Source: Pyrinomonadaceae bacterium
Lineage (GTDB): Bacteria; Acidobacteriota; Blastocatellia; Pyrinomonadales; Pyrinomonadaceae
Direction of reading: 5' to 3'
NCBI GenBank assembly: GCA_019694395.1
Contig: JAIBCC010000032.1
Location: 1-64,000 of the forward strand
Length of the DNA stretch: 64,000 nt
Shown: in pieces, positions 42,518 through 50,380 of the stretch
Numbering within the stretch: the stretch's first letter is position 1
How the letters are laid out: each line of letters begins with the position of its first letter
Notes under the pieces: generated by a model
What the model was told of the DNA's origin: nothing
Database searches by the model: none
Seen by the model: the letters and a program-made list of their open reading frames with translations, nothing else
Made by a program: the position numbers and the translations under genes

Positions 42518-43404
42518 TTTGAAGATAAAAAGTAAAAGCCTTTTGGTTGAACAATTCTTAATTTTGCCTTTTTTAAGTCTTGATTAACAATCGAAATTTC
42601 AGTTTTTTGAATTTTATCATTTGGATTTAGGTTATTTGCTAGGAATGTAACCTTAAAATTTTGTCTCAAGAATTGTCCAATTTGTAAGGTGGCATTTTGT
42701 AATTCTTTTTCATTGTTCGGAAAAAAAGGAAATCCGCCTGTTTGTCTTGAAATCAAATCTAAATTTAGTTCTCCTTCAATCCCTAAAAAATCTCCACGAT
42801 TACCAATGGAATAAACAGGAATTTGCATCTTTACCAAATATTTAGCAACATCATCCAATTGCGTTTTGCTTGCATTTTCAACTCCATCAGAAATTAAAAC
42901 AATCACTTTTTTGTTACTGCTTGATAGTTTCTCCAAAGTCTCTGTTACTGTTTGGAGGGAATCCCAAAGTGATGTATTTCTTTTTCCAAGTTTTTGAAGT
43001 TTAACTGATTTAATTGTATTTACCGATTTTGAAAAATCACTCGAAAAATCTTGTTCTACATCAACGGACTGAGCAAATTTAACGATTGCTAAACGGTCTT
43101 TATCTTTTTTTATGACATTTTCGACAAACTTGATGGCAATCAGTTTTTCTGCTTCAAGTGTTTTCTCTTGCGAACCGCTGGCATCAATCATTAAAACAAT
43201 ATCAAGCGTTTCGTTTACAACTTTATCAACTGAAACGATTTGTAATTTGTCTTTACCTTGTTTAATTTCAATGTCAGAATTTTTCAATTCACCATCGAAA
43301 CTTCTATTTTTATCCCAAACTGAGAAATTCATCGTAACTTTCTGCTGTTGAGCAAAAAGTTGAAAGGAAAAAAGGAAAATAAAGAGTAAAGTTAATTTTT
43401 TCAT
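42514..43404 (-). CDS. Secreted von Willebrand factor A domain protein
   Basis: This 296-residue exported protein has a signal peptide (LTLLFIFLFSFQLFAQ). An N-terminal strand region (KVTMNFSVWDKNRSF...LKNSDIEIKQG) leads to a VWA domain with the MIDAS motif DASGS (LDIVLMIDASGSQEKTL) near residue 72, and downstream Thr/Asp positions (NTSLWDSLQ, VLISDGVENASKT). This is the 'VWFA-related' layout common in Acidobacteriota. The domain binds a divalent cation and usually mediates protein interactions. It overlaps both neighbours by four bases (ATGA at each end), so it is tightly coupled within the kinase-VWA-VWA-xseA operon. Confidence 0.88.
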   Translation of the reverse strand: MKKLTLLFIFLFSFQLFAQQQKVTMNFSVWDKNRSFDGELKNSDIEIKQGKDKLQIVSVDKVVNETLDIVLMIDASGSQEKTLEAEKLIAIKFVENVIKKDKDRLAIVKFAQSVDVEQDFSSDFSKSVNTIKSVKLQKLGKRNTSLWDSLQTVTETLEKLSSSNKKVIVLISDGVENASKTQLDDVAKYLVKMQIPVYSIGNRGDFLGIEGELNLDLISRQTGGFPFFPNNEKELQNATLQIGQFLRQNFKVTFLANNLNPNDKIQKTEISIVNQDLKKAKLRIVQPKGFYFLSSK

Positions 43405-46400
43405 TGAGTTTCTCCGTGTTCCAAAATTATCTCAAAATTATTTGTCCGCGCCTCTTCAAATAGTTTTTTAACAAACCCGATTTGAGTTTTTGAGAAATTA
43501 TTAGCCTGCAAAAATTCATCAACCATTTGCCCGTCGGCGTTAGAAGAAATCGAGCCTTCCAGTTTGTTTGAAGTTAGTTTCAGCGCAACTTTTAAGGCGA
43601 AATTTTCACCGCCGACTTTAACATTTTTGAGGTTGGTGTAGAGCATCATTTTTAAAAGACCATCTTTGATGTCGGAGGCAGAAGGCATTTTGGCGCGGAC
43701 AGTGTGTTTGGCTTCCATCAAGGTCAAAGTTTTGCCTTCGATCTTGGTTTCGTCACAGGTGAAATAATACAAGCCGCCGTCTTTATCCCGAATCGTGACG
43801 CGGGCTTTTGTGTCGCTTGATAACGCCTCTTTCGGCTGAATTGTGGCAAATTCGCGTCCTTGGGCTTTCTGCGATTTTTGACGGGAAAGGGCGCGGAATT
43901 CGTCTAAATTTTTCGAGATTTTTTCAACAAAATTATCAATCCCTTTTTCATCGTGGAGCGTGACATTGGTTCGCGTTGCAATTTCTGCGTAAGATGTTTT
44001 GGCTTTTTCGGCAATTTGGGAAATTTGGTTGAGTTCTTTTAAGTTCCATTCGGCGGCAGTTCCTTTGAAATTGTTTAGTTCATTTAATTTGTGAACAATA
44101 AATGTGTTATCAAACTGCTGTTCGGTCAATTCTTCTTTCGCATCGCGGGTGGCATCGTTGTAATAGCCCAAAATCACATACACATCCAGCAAATTCATCA
44201 GCGAAAATGTATCGAACTGCAAAAAATCGCGTTCGCCGCTTTTGCCTTCGTCTTTGATGATTGGAATGATTGTAACTTTTCGGGGGGCTGTTAATGTGTT
44301 GTAAATTCTTTCGTAGGGGTATGAGCGTGTGCGTTTGGGCGAAACCCAGCGGCTGACGGCGAAATCGCCGAGCAAAAATGACGGCGGAGATTTATTGACA
44401 TCAAAACCTTCCAAACTAGTTTTTTTTAGCGTATTGCCAAGTAAGGATTTGTAATGAACATCAGTGATTTCGCCGGTAATTTCTTTAGTTTGTTGGGGGA
44501 TAGAATACGAAACAGGAGAAAATTTAACGGGTTGCAATTCTTCTTTTCGCCAAAGGCTGACAGGTTTTTCAGTAATTGCACCGAGATTAACGAAAGTTCC
44601 GATAACATTGACTTTGACGCGTAAACGAGGTGAGGCAGAATCTCCGACATCTGAACTGTCCGAGCGGAAAGTAACGGTGTAAGCGGTTCGCAGCTGCACC
44701 ACAATATCGTCGTAAGCCTTTTGCAGATCGTCCATTCGATGAATCGGATAATAAACTCCGCCCGAAACTTTTGCCAATTTTTCGCCTTCACCTTCGGCTT
44801 TGGAGGTCAATCCCATATAACGCGTTCGCAACGGGTCAATTGTTTGGCTTGAACTGTTGGTTGCCGATGCCGCAACTAACGATGAGGGAACATAAAGCGT
44901 ATAGATCAATGCTCCGCTTTCCTGAATTGAACCGAGTAAGGATTCAAAAGGTAAAAATGAACGATTGTCGTCACCATCTGTCAAAGCAACTACGGCAGTT
45001 CGCTCACCTTTGAAAGGTTTCAAAGTATCCGCCAAAGTATAAGCAATCGCATCGTAATAAGCTGTTGCACCGCCTGCATCAAAAGTGTCAAGGGATTCGG
45101 AAAGCTGATTGCGGTTGGTCGTAAAAACCGAAATTTGTTTGACATCATCGCTGAAAATAACGATAGAAATTTTATCGTTCGGACTCATCGTATTGAGAAA
45201 ATTCCGAGCGGCTTTACGAATAAAATTGACGTAATTTTCGATACTGCCCGAAACGTCCAGCAGCAAGACCAAATTAAACGAAGTGGTGACGGGTTCAACC
45301 GATAAAATCTCACGTTCTTTGCCGTATTCGGTCACGACAAAATCTTTCTTTTCCAATCCGGCAACTGCCCGGTTATCCGAATCAACCACCCGCGCAATGA
45401 CTTGTTTGATTTTGGCAGTTCCTGTATTTTCAACTCGTGGTTTGTCAATTAAATTAGGATTAGTCCGTCGCGGCGGCAAGGTTTTCAGATAATCACCGAA
45501 ATATTTCGGACTGGTGCGGCGAATTGCCTCGCTCAATAAAGGATCCCCACTGCGGATAATGGCTTTAGCGGCTTCGGTCAGCGGGCGTTCGCGCAAATCG
45601 GAAGAAACTTCGGTTGGGCTGACATTTAATAAAACAATTCCGCGAGCAGTCGAAAATTTAAGTGCGATTAATCCTCCGTCAGTTTTCTTTTTCTCATCTT
45701 TCTTGTCTTTTCTGTCGTCTTTTTTATCTTTTTTGTCGTCTTCTTTCGTTGGTTCGGTAGTTTTATTTTCAGGCGATTCCGAGGTGTTTTCTTTTTCCTT
45801 TTCTTCGTTCTCTTTGGCTGCTTTTTCGGCTTTAGCTTTTATCGCTTCTTCATCTACATATTTACCTTTGATCTCAAAACGTCCGCCGGCTTTTTCTTTG
45901 ATTTCCTCAATTTTAATGTCGCTGACACAGCGCGGGCGAGATTGTGTCCAGGTGAATTCGTATTTCAGATTTTCCAAAGGAATATTTGTCGCAATTGTTC
46001 CGGTATCCGTGAAAACATCGGCAGAGGCAATGTTTCCGTCAATCGAAACTTCGCCTTCTTCGGTTTCAATTTTGAGATTAACTCTTTCGGGAACTTGCAA
46101 AGTTAAATCCAAGCGTGTTTTGGAACTTTGCGGTCGGACATTTATCTTAAGTTTGGTTTCGGAGGTGGTAATTTCAAAATCTTTTTCGGTAAAAGTTTTA
46201 GAGCCCTGAGTTGTCAATAAAACTTTAGAATCTTCGCCTTCTTTAAATTCTTTTGTTTCAATTTTGACGCGTCCGTAAAGATTGGTAATTTCAAGTGCAC
46301 CGTTTGATTTGAATTTAAAGTCTTTCTGAAAACCTTGCCCAAAAACTGCGGAAGTAGAAATCACCAACAAAATCACCAACAAACTGACCTTAAACCTTGG

Positions 46401-46433
46401 ACTTTGGACATTAGACTTTAGACTTTTTCTCAT
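43401..46433 (-). CDS. Large secreted von Willebrand factor A domain protein
   Basis: This 1010-residue exported protein has a signal peptide (VSLLVILLVISTSAVFG) following a 15-residue N-terminal stretch encoded by word-repeat DNA. Residues about 30-150 form a beta-helix-like adhesin domain (LEITNLYGRVKIETKEF ... KLKINVRPQSSKTRLDLTL). A Glu/Lys-rich low-complexity segment spans about 200-250. The VWA domain starts at about 385 with MIDAS Asp393-Val-Ser-Gly-Ser and VALTDGDDNRSF. The C-terminal 400 residues are unrecognised. It overlaps the kinase gene by 23 bases and the next VWA gene by four. It may be a surface receptor or effector linked to the kinase. Confidence 0.85.
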   Translation of the reverse strand: MRKSLKSNVQSPRFKVSLLVILLVISTSAVFGQGFQKDFKFKSNGALEITNLYGRVKIETKEFKEGEDSKVLLTTQGSKTFTEKDFEITTSETKLKINVRPQSSKTRLDLTLQVPERVNLKIETEEGEVSIDGNIASADVFTDTGTIATNIPLENLKYEFTWTQSRPRCVSDIKIEEIKEKAGGRFEIKGKYVDEEAIKAKAEKAAKENEEKEKENTSESPENKTTEPTKEDDKKDKKDDRKDKKDEKKKTDGGLIALKFSTARGIVLLNVSPTEVSSDLRERPLTEAAKAIIRSGDPLLSEAIRRTSPKYFGDYLKTLPPRRTNPNLIDKPRVENTGTAKIKQVIARVVDSDNRAVAGLEKKDFVVTEYGKEREILSVEPVTTSFNLVLLLDVSGSIENYVNFIRKAARNFLNTMSPNDKISIVIFSDDVKQISVFTTNRNQLSESLDTFDAGGATAYYDAIAYTLADTLKPFKGERTAVVALTDGDDNRSFLPFESLLGSIQESGALIYTLYVPSSLVAASATNSSSQTIDPLRTRYMGLTSKAEGEGEKLAKVSGGVYYPIHRMDDLQKAYDDIVVQLRTAYTVTFRSDSSDVGDSASPRLRVKVNVIGTFVNLGAITEKPVSLWRKEELQPVKFSPVSYSIPQQTKEITGEITDVHYKSLLGNTLKKTSLEGFDVNKSPPSFLLGDFAVSRWVSPKRTRSYPYERIYNTLTAPRKVTIIPIIKDEGKSGERDFLQFDTFSLMNLLDVYVILGYYNDATRDAKEELTEQQFDNTFIVHKLNELNNFKGTAAEWNLKELNQISQIAEKAKTSYAEIATRTNVTLHDEKGIDNFVEKISKNLDEFRALSRQKSQKAQGREFATIQPKEALSSDTKARVTIRDKDGGLYYFTCDETKIEGKTLTLMEAKHTVRAKMPSASDIKDGLLKMMLYTNLKNVKVGGENFALKVALKLTSNKLEGSISSNADGQMVDEFLQANNFSKTQIGFVKKLFEEARTNNFEIILEHGETQ
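46391..46428. repeat. Word repeat spanning the kinase stop and VWA start
   Basis: On the minus strand AAAAGTCTAAAGTCTAATG, TCCAAAGTCCAAGG, TTTAAGGTC: units of about seven bases ending in GTC. The block encodes both the kinase C-terminus (EKKSKV-stop) and, in another frame, residues 2-15 of the VWA protein (RKSLKSNVQSPRFK). It shares AAAGTCTAATGTC with the repeat at 41041-41090. Confidence 0.65.
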
Positions 46434-48699
46434 TTCTTTCTGTGCTGCTTATTCTGCCTGATTGAACTAGACGGTCACGGATTCGATGTTGCCATTTACT
46501 TTGCGGATGTTCGGAATCTTCAAATTTTTCCAATAGATCCTGCATTGATTCGCCGCCGGCTTGACGGGTTTTGAAATACATCAAAGAAGTAATAACAGCC
46601 GTAATTGAGGTTAGCAAAATCATTATCGGAGTTAAAAGCAGGTCTAGCAAAACCCGCGAAAAAGTTTCCCGACGCATTTTTGCCATATTTTTCTCTTTAT
46701 TACCCGATTCATCTACATTATTGTCGTCATCTTTTTCGTTTATTTCAACCTTGGTCGGCGTAACATTTATATCATAATTTCCTTCATTACTTTGAGTTTT
46801 GACTGATTTCTCCGACTTTTTATCTAATTTTTCTTCATAAAATGCAAGCTGTTTTGAAAATAAAGAGACTGTCACGCCGACTGCACCGCCAATCATCATG
46901 GGAATTAAAAAGATCAAAACAGCGATTGCCAGAGCAGTCCAAAATGATCTTTTGGTCAGTTCCCGTGATCTGCGGAAAGCGGCTCTGCCTTTAACGCCTT
47001 CCATAATGATTGCTGGCGTAACCAGCATATAAATGGTGGAAATATAAATTCCCGGAACTAAACAACAACCCATTCCGATAAATGAAATGAGTGATGTCAC
47101 TGTGACAGTAGTAAAAAGTGAACGTTTCTTTTCCCAGGAGGCTTTTAATGCGGATTTGAGACTAACCGGTTTTAACGGAAAGGCTAAAATATGTGCCACC
47201 AGCCAGGTTACTGTGCCGACCATTAAAGCGGCTGTGAAAATCTGCACAAAAAAATCAATAAATCCCGAAAATCCTGAAACTGCCATTGCAACATCAAGAT
47301 TTAAAACATTTGCCGAAGCCAAAATTCCGATGATTATGCGAAAAATTATCAACAGAATATGCGGAATTGAGAGCAAAATGGCAAGCCCGAGAAATTTAGG
47401 TAAATGTTCGGTGTAAAGAACCGAGGCGCGTTGCAGTAATTTGCCGAATCCTTCGGAATGCGAACGTAATTCGCTGGCAAAAGCCTCAGCCGTTGGCGGA
47501 CGTTCATCCACATTTTTTGCCAATGCCGAAAACAAAACTTTCTTCACATTGCGCGGAATTTTCTTGGCATCCAGCGGCGGCGGCGGCAATTCTTTGTGAG
47601 AATCCATGACCTGCGTAAAATCTCCGGTGAAAGGAGTTTTGCCCGAAAGCATTTGATAAACGATAACGGCTAAACTGTAAATGTCGGAGCGTGGCGATAA
47701 TTTTTCTCCACGACATTGTTCCGGCGACATATACAACGGCGTGCCGAGAACCGCGCCGACTCTGGTTAATTCCGCCGTTTTAGGAATTGCCAAAGATTTG
47801 TCGGTTTGATCTCCGGTGGCAATCAAACGTGTGCCTTTTTCATCTTTTTCAAGCAACTGAGTTCCCTTACTTGAACCAGGAAAAATTGCTGTTCCGTCCT
47901 CCGAAGAAATTTCGGCAGCAGGTAAAATCTGGGTTCCTTTTTCATCGCTGACCGATAAAATTGCCGTGCCTTTTTCGTCTCCGGTTTGAAAAATTGCGGT
48001 TCCTTTTTCGTCGTCGGTTGATTGAATCAAAGTTCCTTTTTCGCCAATCATTGTTGCTCCGCGATTTTCGGCGATGGTTTCGGCATTGGCTTGGTCGGTC
48101 AGAGTTTCGCCCTGATGAAAAGATTGAGTCGGAGTGGTGGTGGTCGGATTTGGATATTGATTTTCGCTTTCGCCGCTCATCGGTTCTTCGAGTTTGGCAA
48201 TTCCGAAATCCAAAACTTTGACCGTGTATCCGCCGCGCTGATTCGGTTCAAGCCAAATATTATCAGGCTTTAAATCGCGGTGAATGATGCCTTGTCCGTG
48301 CGCTTCGTGAACTGCGGAACAGACTTGTTCGACAATATCGAGCGTCCAGCCGAGAGGTAATTGCTTTTCTTCGTCCAGAATTTCGCCTAACGTGCAGCCG
48401 TCCAAATACTCCATCACGAGATACGCCACGCGCCCCTGTGAAGTCTCGGCAAAACCAAAATCGGTCACATCAACCACGTTTGGATGACGCAGCCGCCCCG
48501 CCGCCCGCGCTTCACGCCGGAATCGCTCAACAAACTCGGCTCGCTGCATAAATTGCGGAACGATTACTTTCAGCGCAACAGGTCTTTCCGTGCCAATGTG
48601 CGTCGCCAGATAAACCGCGCCCATTCCGCCGCGTCCAAGCTCTCTTTCAATCGAATATTTACTGTCAAGCGTTTGCCCAATCAGGCTTTCCAAATTCAT
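46411..48699 (-). CDS. Membrane serine/threonine protein kinase with long activation-loop insert
   Basis: The ATG at 48699 gives 762 residues; an upstream TTG is not needed. The N-terminal Hanks-type kinase has GRGGMGAVYLA (P-loop), ALKV lysine, IIHRDLKPDN (HRD 140-142), DFG at 164-166 and GTPLYMSPEQ near 319. The 150 residues between DFG and the APE-equivalent, normally 20-30, contain seven or eight E/D-K-G-T-x-[IL] repeats. C-terminal residues about 430-720 hold several transmembrane helices of a glycerophosphodiester phosphodiesterase-like or DUF-type membrane region. The kinase should signal to secreted VWA partners encoded in the same overlapping operon. Confidence 0.93.
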   Translation of the reverse strand: MNLESLIGQTLDSKYSIERELGRGGMGAVYLATHIGTERPVALKVIVPQFMQRAEFVERFRREARAAGRLRHPNVVDVTDFGFAETSQGRVAYLVMEYLDGCTLGEILDEEKQLPLGWTLDIVEQVCSAVHEAHGQGIIHRDLKPDNIWLEPNQRGGYTVKVLDFGIAKLEEPMSGESENQYPNPTTTTPTQSFHQGETLTDQANAETIAENRGATMIGEKGTLIQSTDDEKGTAIFQTGDEKGTAILSVSDEKGTQILPAAEISSEDGTAIFPGSSKGTQLLEKDEKGTRLIATGDQTDKSLAIPKTAELTRVGAVLGTPLYMSPEQCRGEKLSPRSDIYSLAVIVYQMLSGKTPFTGDFTQVMDSHKELPPPPLDAKKIPRNVKKVLFSALAKNVDERPPTAEAFASELRSHSEGFGKLLQRASVLYTEHLPKFLGLAILLSIPHILLIIFRIIIGILASANVLNLDVAMAVSGFSGFIDFFVQIFTAALMVGTVTWLVAHILAFPLKPVSLKSALKASWEKKRSLFTTVTVTSLISFIGMGCCLVPGIYISTIYMLVTPAIIMEGVKGRAAFRRSRELTKRSFWTALAIAVLIFLIPMMIGGAVGVTVSLFSKQLAFYEEKLDKKSEKSVKTQSNEGNYDINVTPTKVEINEKDDDNNVDESGNKEKNMAKMRRETFSRVLLDLLLTPIMILLTSITAVITSLMYFKTRQAGGESMQDLLEKFEDSEHPQSKWQHRIRDRLVQSGRISSTERNEKKSKV
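47799..48057 (-). repeat. Coding repeats: DEKGTAI-type units inside the kinase gene
   Basis: The region encodes GEKGTLIQSTD, DEKGTAIFQTG, DEKGTAILSVS, DEKGTQILPA, SEDGTAIFPGS, SKGTQLLEKD and EKGTRLIATGD in succession. Units are about 11-13 residues with invariant Gly-Thr. Codons differ between units, so the repeats are old or selected at protein level. The Thr residues are candidate autophosphorylation sites. Confidence 0.85.
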
Positions 48700-48814
48700 A
48701 AAACTTTTCAACGAAACTCTACCCGTTTTTTGATACGTTTCGCAAGTCCGTTTAGATTCATTTTTTGGATTTTGTTTGATAAATCGAAATCAGGGCAATT
48801 TAGATTGGTTTTTT

Positions 48815-48843
48815 ATTGTGACACTTTTAAAAACTGTCACAAT
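48815..48843. repeat. Palindrome ATTGTGACA-N11-TGTCACAAT, copy 1
   Basis: A perfect 9-base inverted repeat (48815-48823 with 48835-48843) in the divergent gap between the kinase gene and the first Sm-like gene. A second full copy is at 50942-50965 and a half copy (ATTGTGACACTTTA) at 49957-49970. The TGTGA/TCACA core resembles CRP/FNR-type operators, but spacing is larger. Confidence 0.6.
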
Positions 48844-48912
48844 GCCCAATTTTTCCTTTTTAAAGAGTGCTACCATCAGCTAATTTAGGAATTAAATTTT
48901 GAAAATTACAAA

Positions 48913-49008
48913 ATCTTTGCGACCTTTGCGAAAACCTTTGCGACCTTTGCGGTTAACCATTTCTTTGAACCGCAAAGAACGCAAAATCAGCGCAAAGAAC
49001 GCGAAGTA
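48913..49008. repeat. CTTTGCG word repeat forming a palindrome
   Basis: Four CTTTGCG words (48915, 48924, 48936, 48945) face two CGCAAAG words (48971, 48991) and a diverged third. CTTTGCGGTT (48945-48954) pairs perfectly with AACCGCAAAG (48968-48977). The block reads through in frame with the Sm-like gene as an Arg/Leu-rich extension, but a good ribosome site further on shows this is not coding. With the preceding palindrome it fills the gene-free stretch 48700-49036. Confidence 0.65.
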
Positions 49009-49036
49009 TGAAACAACAATTAACAGGAGAAAATCT

Positions 49037-49420
49037 ATGTTCAAAAAATATTTAAACCTAATCTTAGCCATTTTACTTATCAATCTTTCGTTGACGACCT
49101 TTGCTTTGGGAGAAACGACGGCAGAAAAAGAGGCTAAGTTTGCTGAGAAAGTAAAAACGCAAATTATCAAGCTCGGCACAGGCAAAGAGTCAAAAGTGGA
49201 AGTGAAGTTGAAAGATGGAACTAAATTGAAAGGTTATGTCAGTCAAGTAAATGAAAATAGTTTTATCGTTACAGATGAAAAAACAGGAACTTCAACAGAA
49301 GTTTCATATCCACAAGCAAAACAGGTGAAAGGTAATAATTTATCAACAGGAGTGAAAGTCACTATTGCTCTTGTAGTTGTCTTTGGACTAGCTATCCTAT
49401 GGGGGGCTGCCCATAATTGA
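49037..49420 (+). CDS. Secreted/membrane Sm-like fold protein, paralogue A
   Basis: ATG 49037 with AGGAG upstream is chosen; the longer frame to 48899 is repeat DNA. The product is 127 residues: a signal peptide (ILAILLINLSLTTFALG), a short basic helix, then an Sm/Hfq-like strand pattern KVEVKLKDGTKLKGYVSQVN ... SFIVTDEKTG ... EVSYPQAKQVKG, and a C-terminal transmembrane helix (VTIALVVVFGLAILWGA). The KL.DG..L.G.[IV]....SF.V.D..TG pattern is shared with many small acidobacterial proteins. A signal peptide on an Sm-like domain is unexpected, because classical Sm proteins bind RNA in the cytoplasm. Paralogue B follows 129 bases downstream. Confidence 0.8.
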   Translation: MFKKYLNLILAILLINLSLTTFALGETTAEKEAKFAEKVKTQIIKLGTGKESKVEVKLKDGTKLKGYVSQVNENSFIVTDEKTGTSTEVSYPQAKQVKGNNLSTGVKVTIALVVVFGLAILWGAAHN

Positions 49421-49549
49421 TGTCGAAGTCTTTAAGTAGACTTAGTTAATCGTTATGCTGAACAAGAAATTGTTTATTGAAATAGCCTAAAATACTCTGT
49501 TTAGTGCAAGATTTTCGGATATTTTTAAGCTGAAGCTTTGGAGAAAATT

Positions 49550-49939
49550 ATGTTCAAAAAATATTTAACCCTAATTTTAACGATTTTAGTTCTCAACCTA
49601 TCATTTTCAACTTTCGCACTTGCGGAAACAAAAGCCGAAAAAGAAGCGAAATTTACCCAAAAGGTGAAATCGGAAGTGACTAAACTCGGAGTTGGAAATG
49701 AATCAAAAGTTGAGATCAAACTCAAGGACGGCACAAAGTTGAAAGGCTACATCAGCAACATTAGCGAAGAAAGTTTCTCTGTCACGAATGACAAAACGGG
49801 CGCAATTACCGAAGTTCCTTATCCAAATGCAAAGCAAGTTAAAGGAAATAATTTGTCAACAGGAATGGAAATTGCGATTGGGCTTGGAATTTTTTTTGGC
49901 GCAATTTTTGCGTATGCTTTTTTTGCAAGCCGTTCCTAA
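49550..49939 (+). CDS. Secreted/membrane Sm-like fold protein, paralogue B
   Basis: ATG 49550 follows TTGGAGAAAATT. The 129-residue product is a tandem duplicate of the preceding gene: by hand count 76 of the first 105 residues are identical, with no gaps. The conserved block includes ESKVE[VI]KLKDGTKLKGY and AKQVKGNNLSTG. The C-terminal helix differs completely (MEIAIGLGIFFGAIFAYAFF), suggesting the anchor is under loose constraint. Each copy has its own ribosome site. A half copy of the TTGTGACA palindrome follows the stop. Confidence 0.8.
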   Translation: MFKKYLTLILTILVLNLSFSTFALAETKAEKEAKFTQKVKSEVTKLGVGNESKVEIKLKDGTKLKGYISNISEESFSVTNDKTGAITEVPYPNAKQVKGNNLSTGMEIAIGLGIFFGAIFAYAFFASRS

Positions 49940-50039
49940 TGTTGCCCAATAATTCCATTGTGACACTTTAATTACTCTAAAGTTGGATGCGTGCTGAAAA
50001 ACCTTGCGGGAAAAACTCGAAAAAGGAAAAACCGGATAA

Positions 50040-50074
50040 TTGAACTTCCTTCACAATATGACTATAATAGTCAT
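50040..50074 (+). promoter_or_regulatory. Promoter and operator of the Phd-PIN module
   Basis: TTGAAC (50040-50045), an exact 17-base spacer and TATAAT (50063-50068). The palindrome ATGACTAT-A-ATAGTCAT (50058-50074) covers the -10 box, which is the expected design for autorepression by the antitoxin. A GAGAGGTGG ribosome site follows before the ATG at 50093. Confidence 0.75.
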
Positions 50075-50092
50075 TAGAGAGGTGGTTGAAAT

Positions 50093-50380
50093 ATGCAAAC
50101 TGTCAATATCGCAGAATTAAAAAGTAATCTCAGCGCGTTTTTAGAGCAAGTTCGCAATGGGGAAGAACTTATTGTTAAAGACCGCAATCGTCCCATTGCC
50201 CGTCTGATGCCTTTGGCGGCTGGAGAAGATTTAGACGCAGAAGAAGAAATTTTAGTCGGGGCAGGTTTAATGCGTCTGCCGTTGGAGACAAAATCCGATG
50301 AGTTTTTCAATCTACCCGCACCCAATGTATCCGTCGAAACAATTAGACAAATTATCAGGGACGAAAGGGATGAAGACTAA
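50093..50380 (+). CDS. Phd/YefM-family antitoxin
   Basis: This 95-residue antitoxin begins MQTVNIAELKSNLSAFLEQV, the canonical Phd/YefM N-terminal fold (V-x-I-x-E-x-K-x-x-L-S-x-x-L). It continues GEELIVKDRNRPIARLMPL, which forms the DNA-binding dimer. The C-terminal half (LGAGLMRLPLETKSDEFFNL region) should wrap the toxin. It probably represses its own promoter through the palindrome at 50058-50074. The stop overlaps the toxin start by 11 bases, so translation is coupled. Confidence 0.92.
   Translation: MQTVNIAELKSNLSAFLEQVRNGEELIVKDRNRPIARLMPLAAGEDLDAEEEILVGAGLMRLPLETKSDEFFNLPAPNVSVETIRQIIRDERDED

Noticed and set aside
45514-46209. A 231-codon open frame on the plus strand
   Set aside because: It lies wholly antisense to the large VWA gene, is Ser/Phe-rich as expected of a shadow frame, and has no ribosome site.
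48863-48873. GAGTGCTA as a CIRCE half-site
   Set aside because: The other half (TTAGCACTC) is absent at the right distance and the neighbouring genes are not heat-shock genes.
48899-49036. N-terminal extension of the first Sm-like protein starting at 48899
   Set aside because: The extension is encoded by the CTTTGCG word repeat, lacks a ribosome site and is missing from the paralogue. AGGAG before 49037 supports the inner start.
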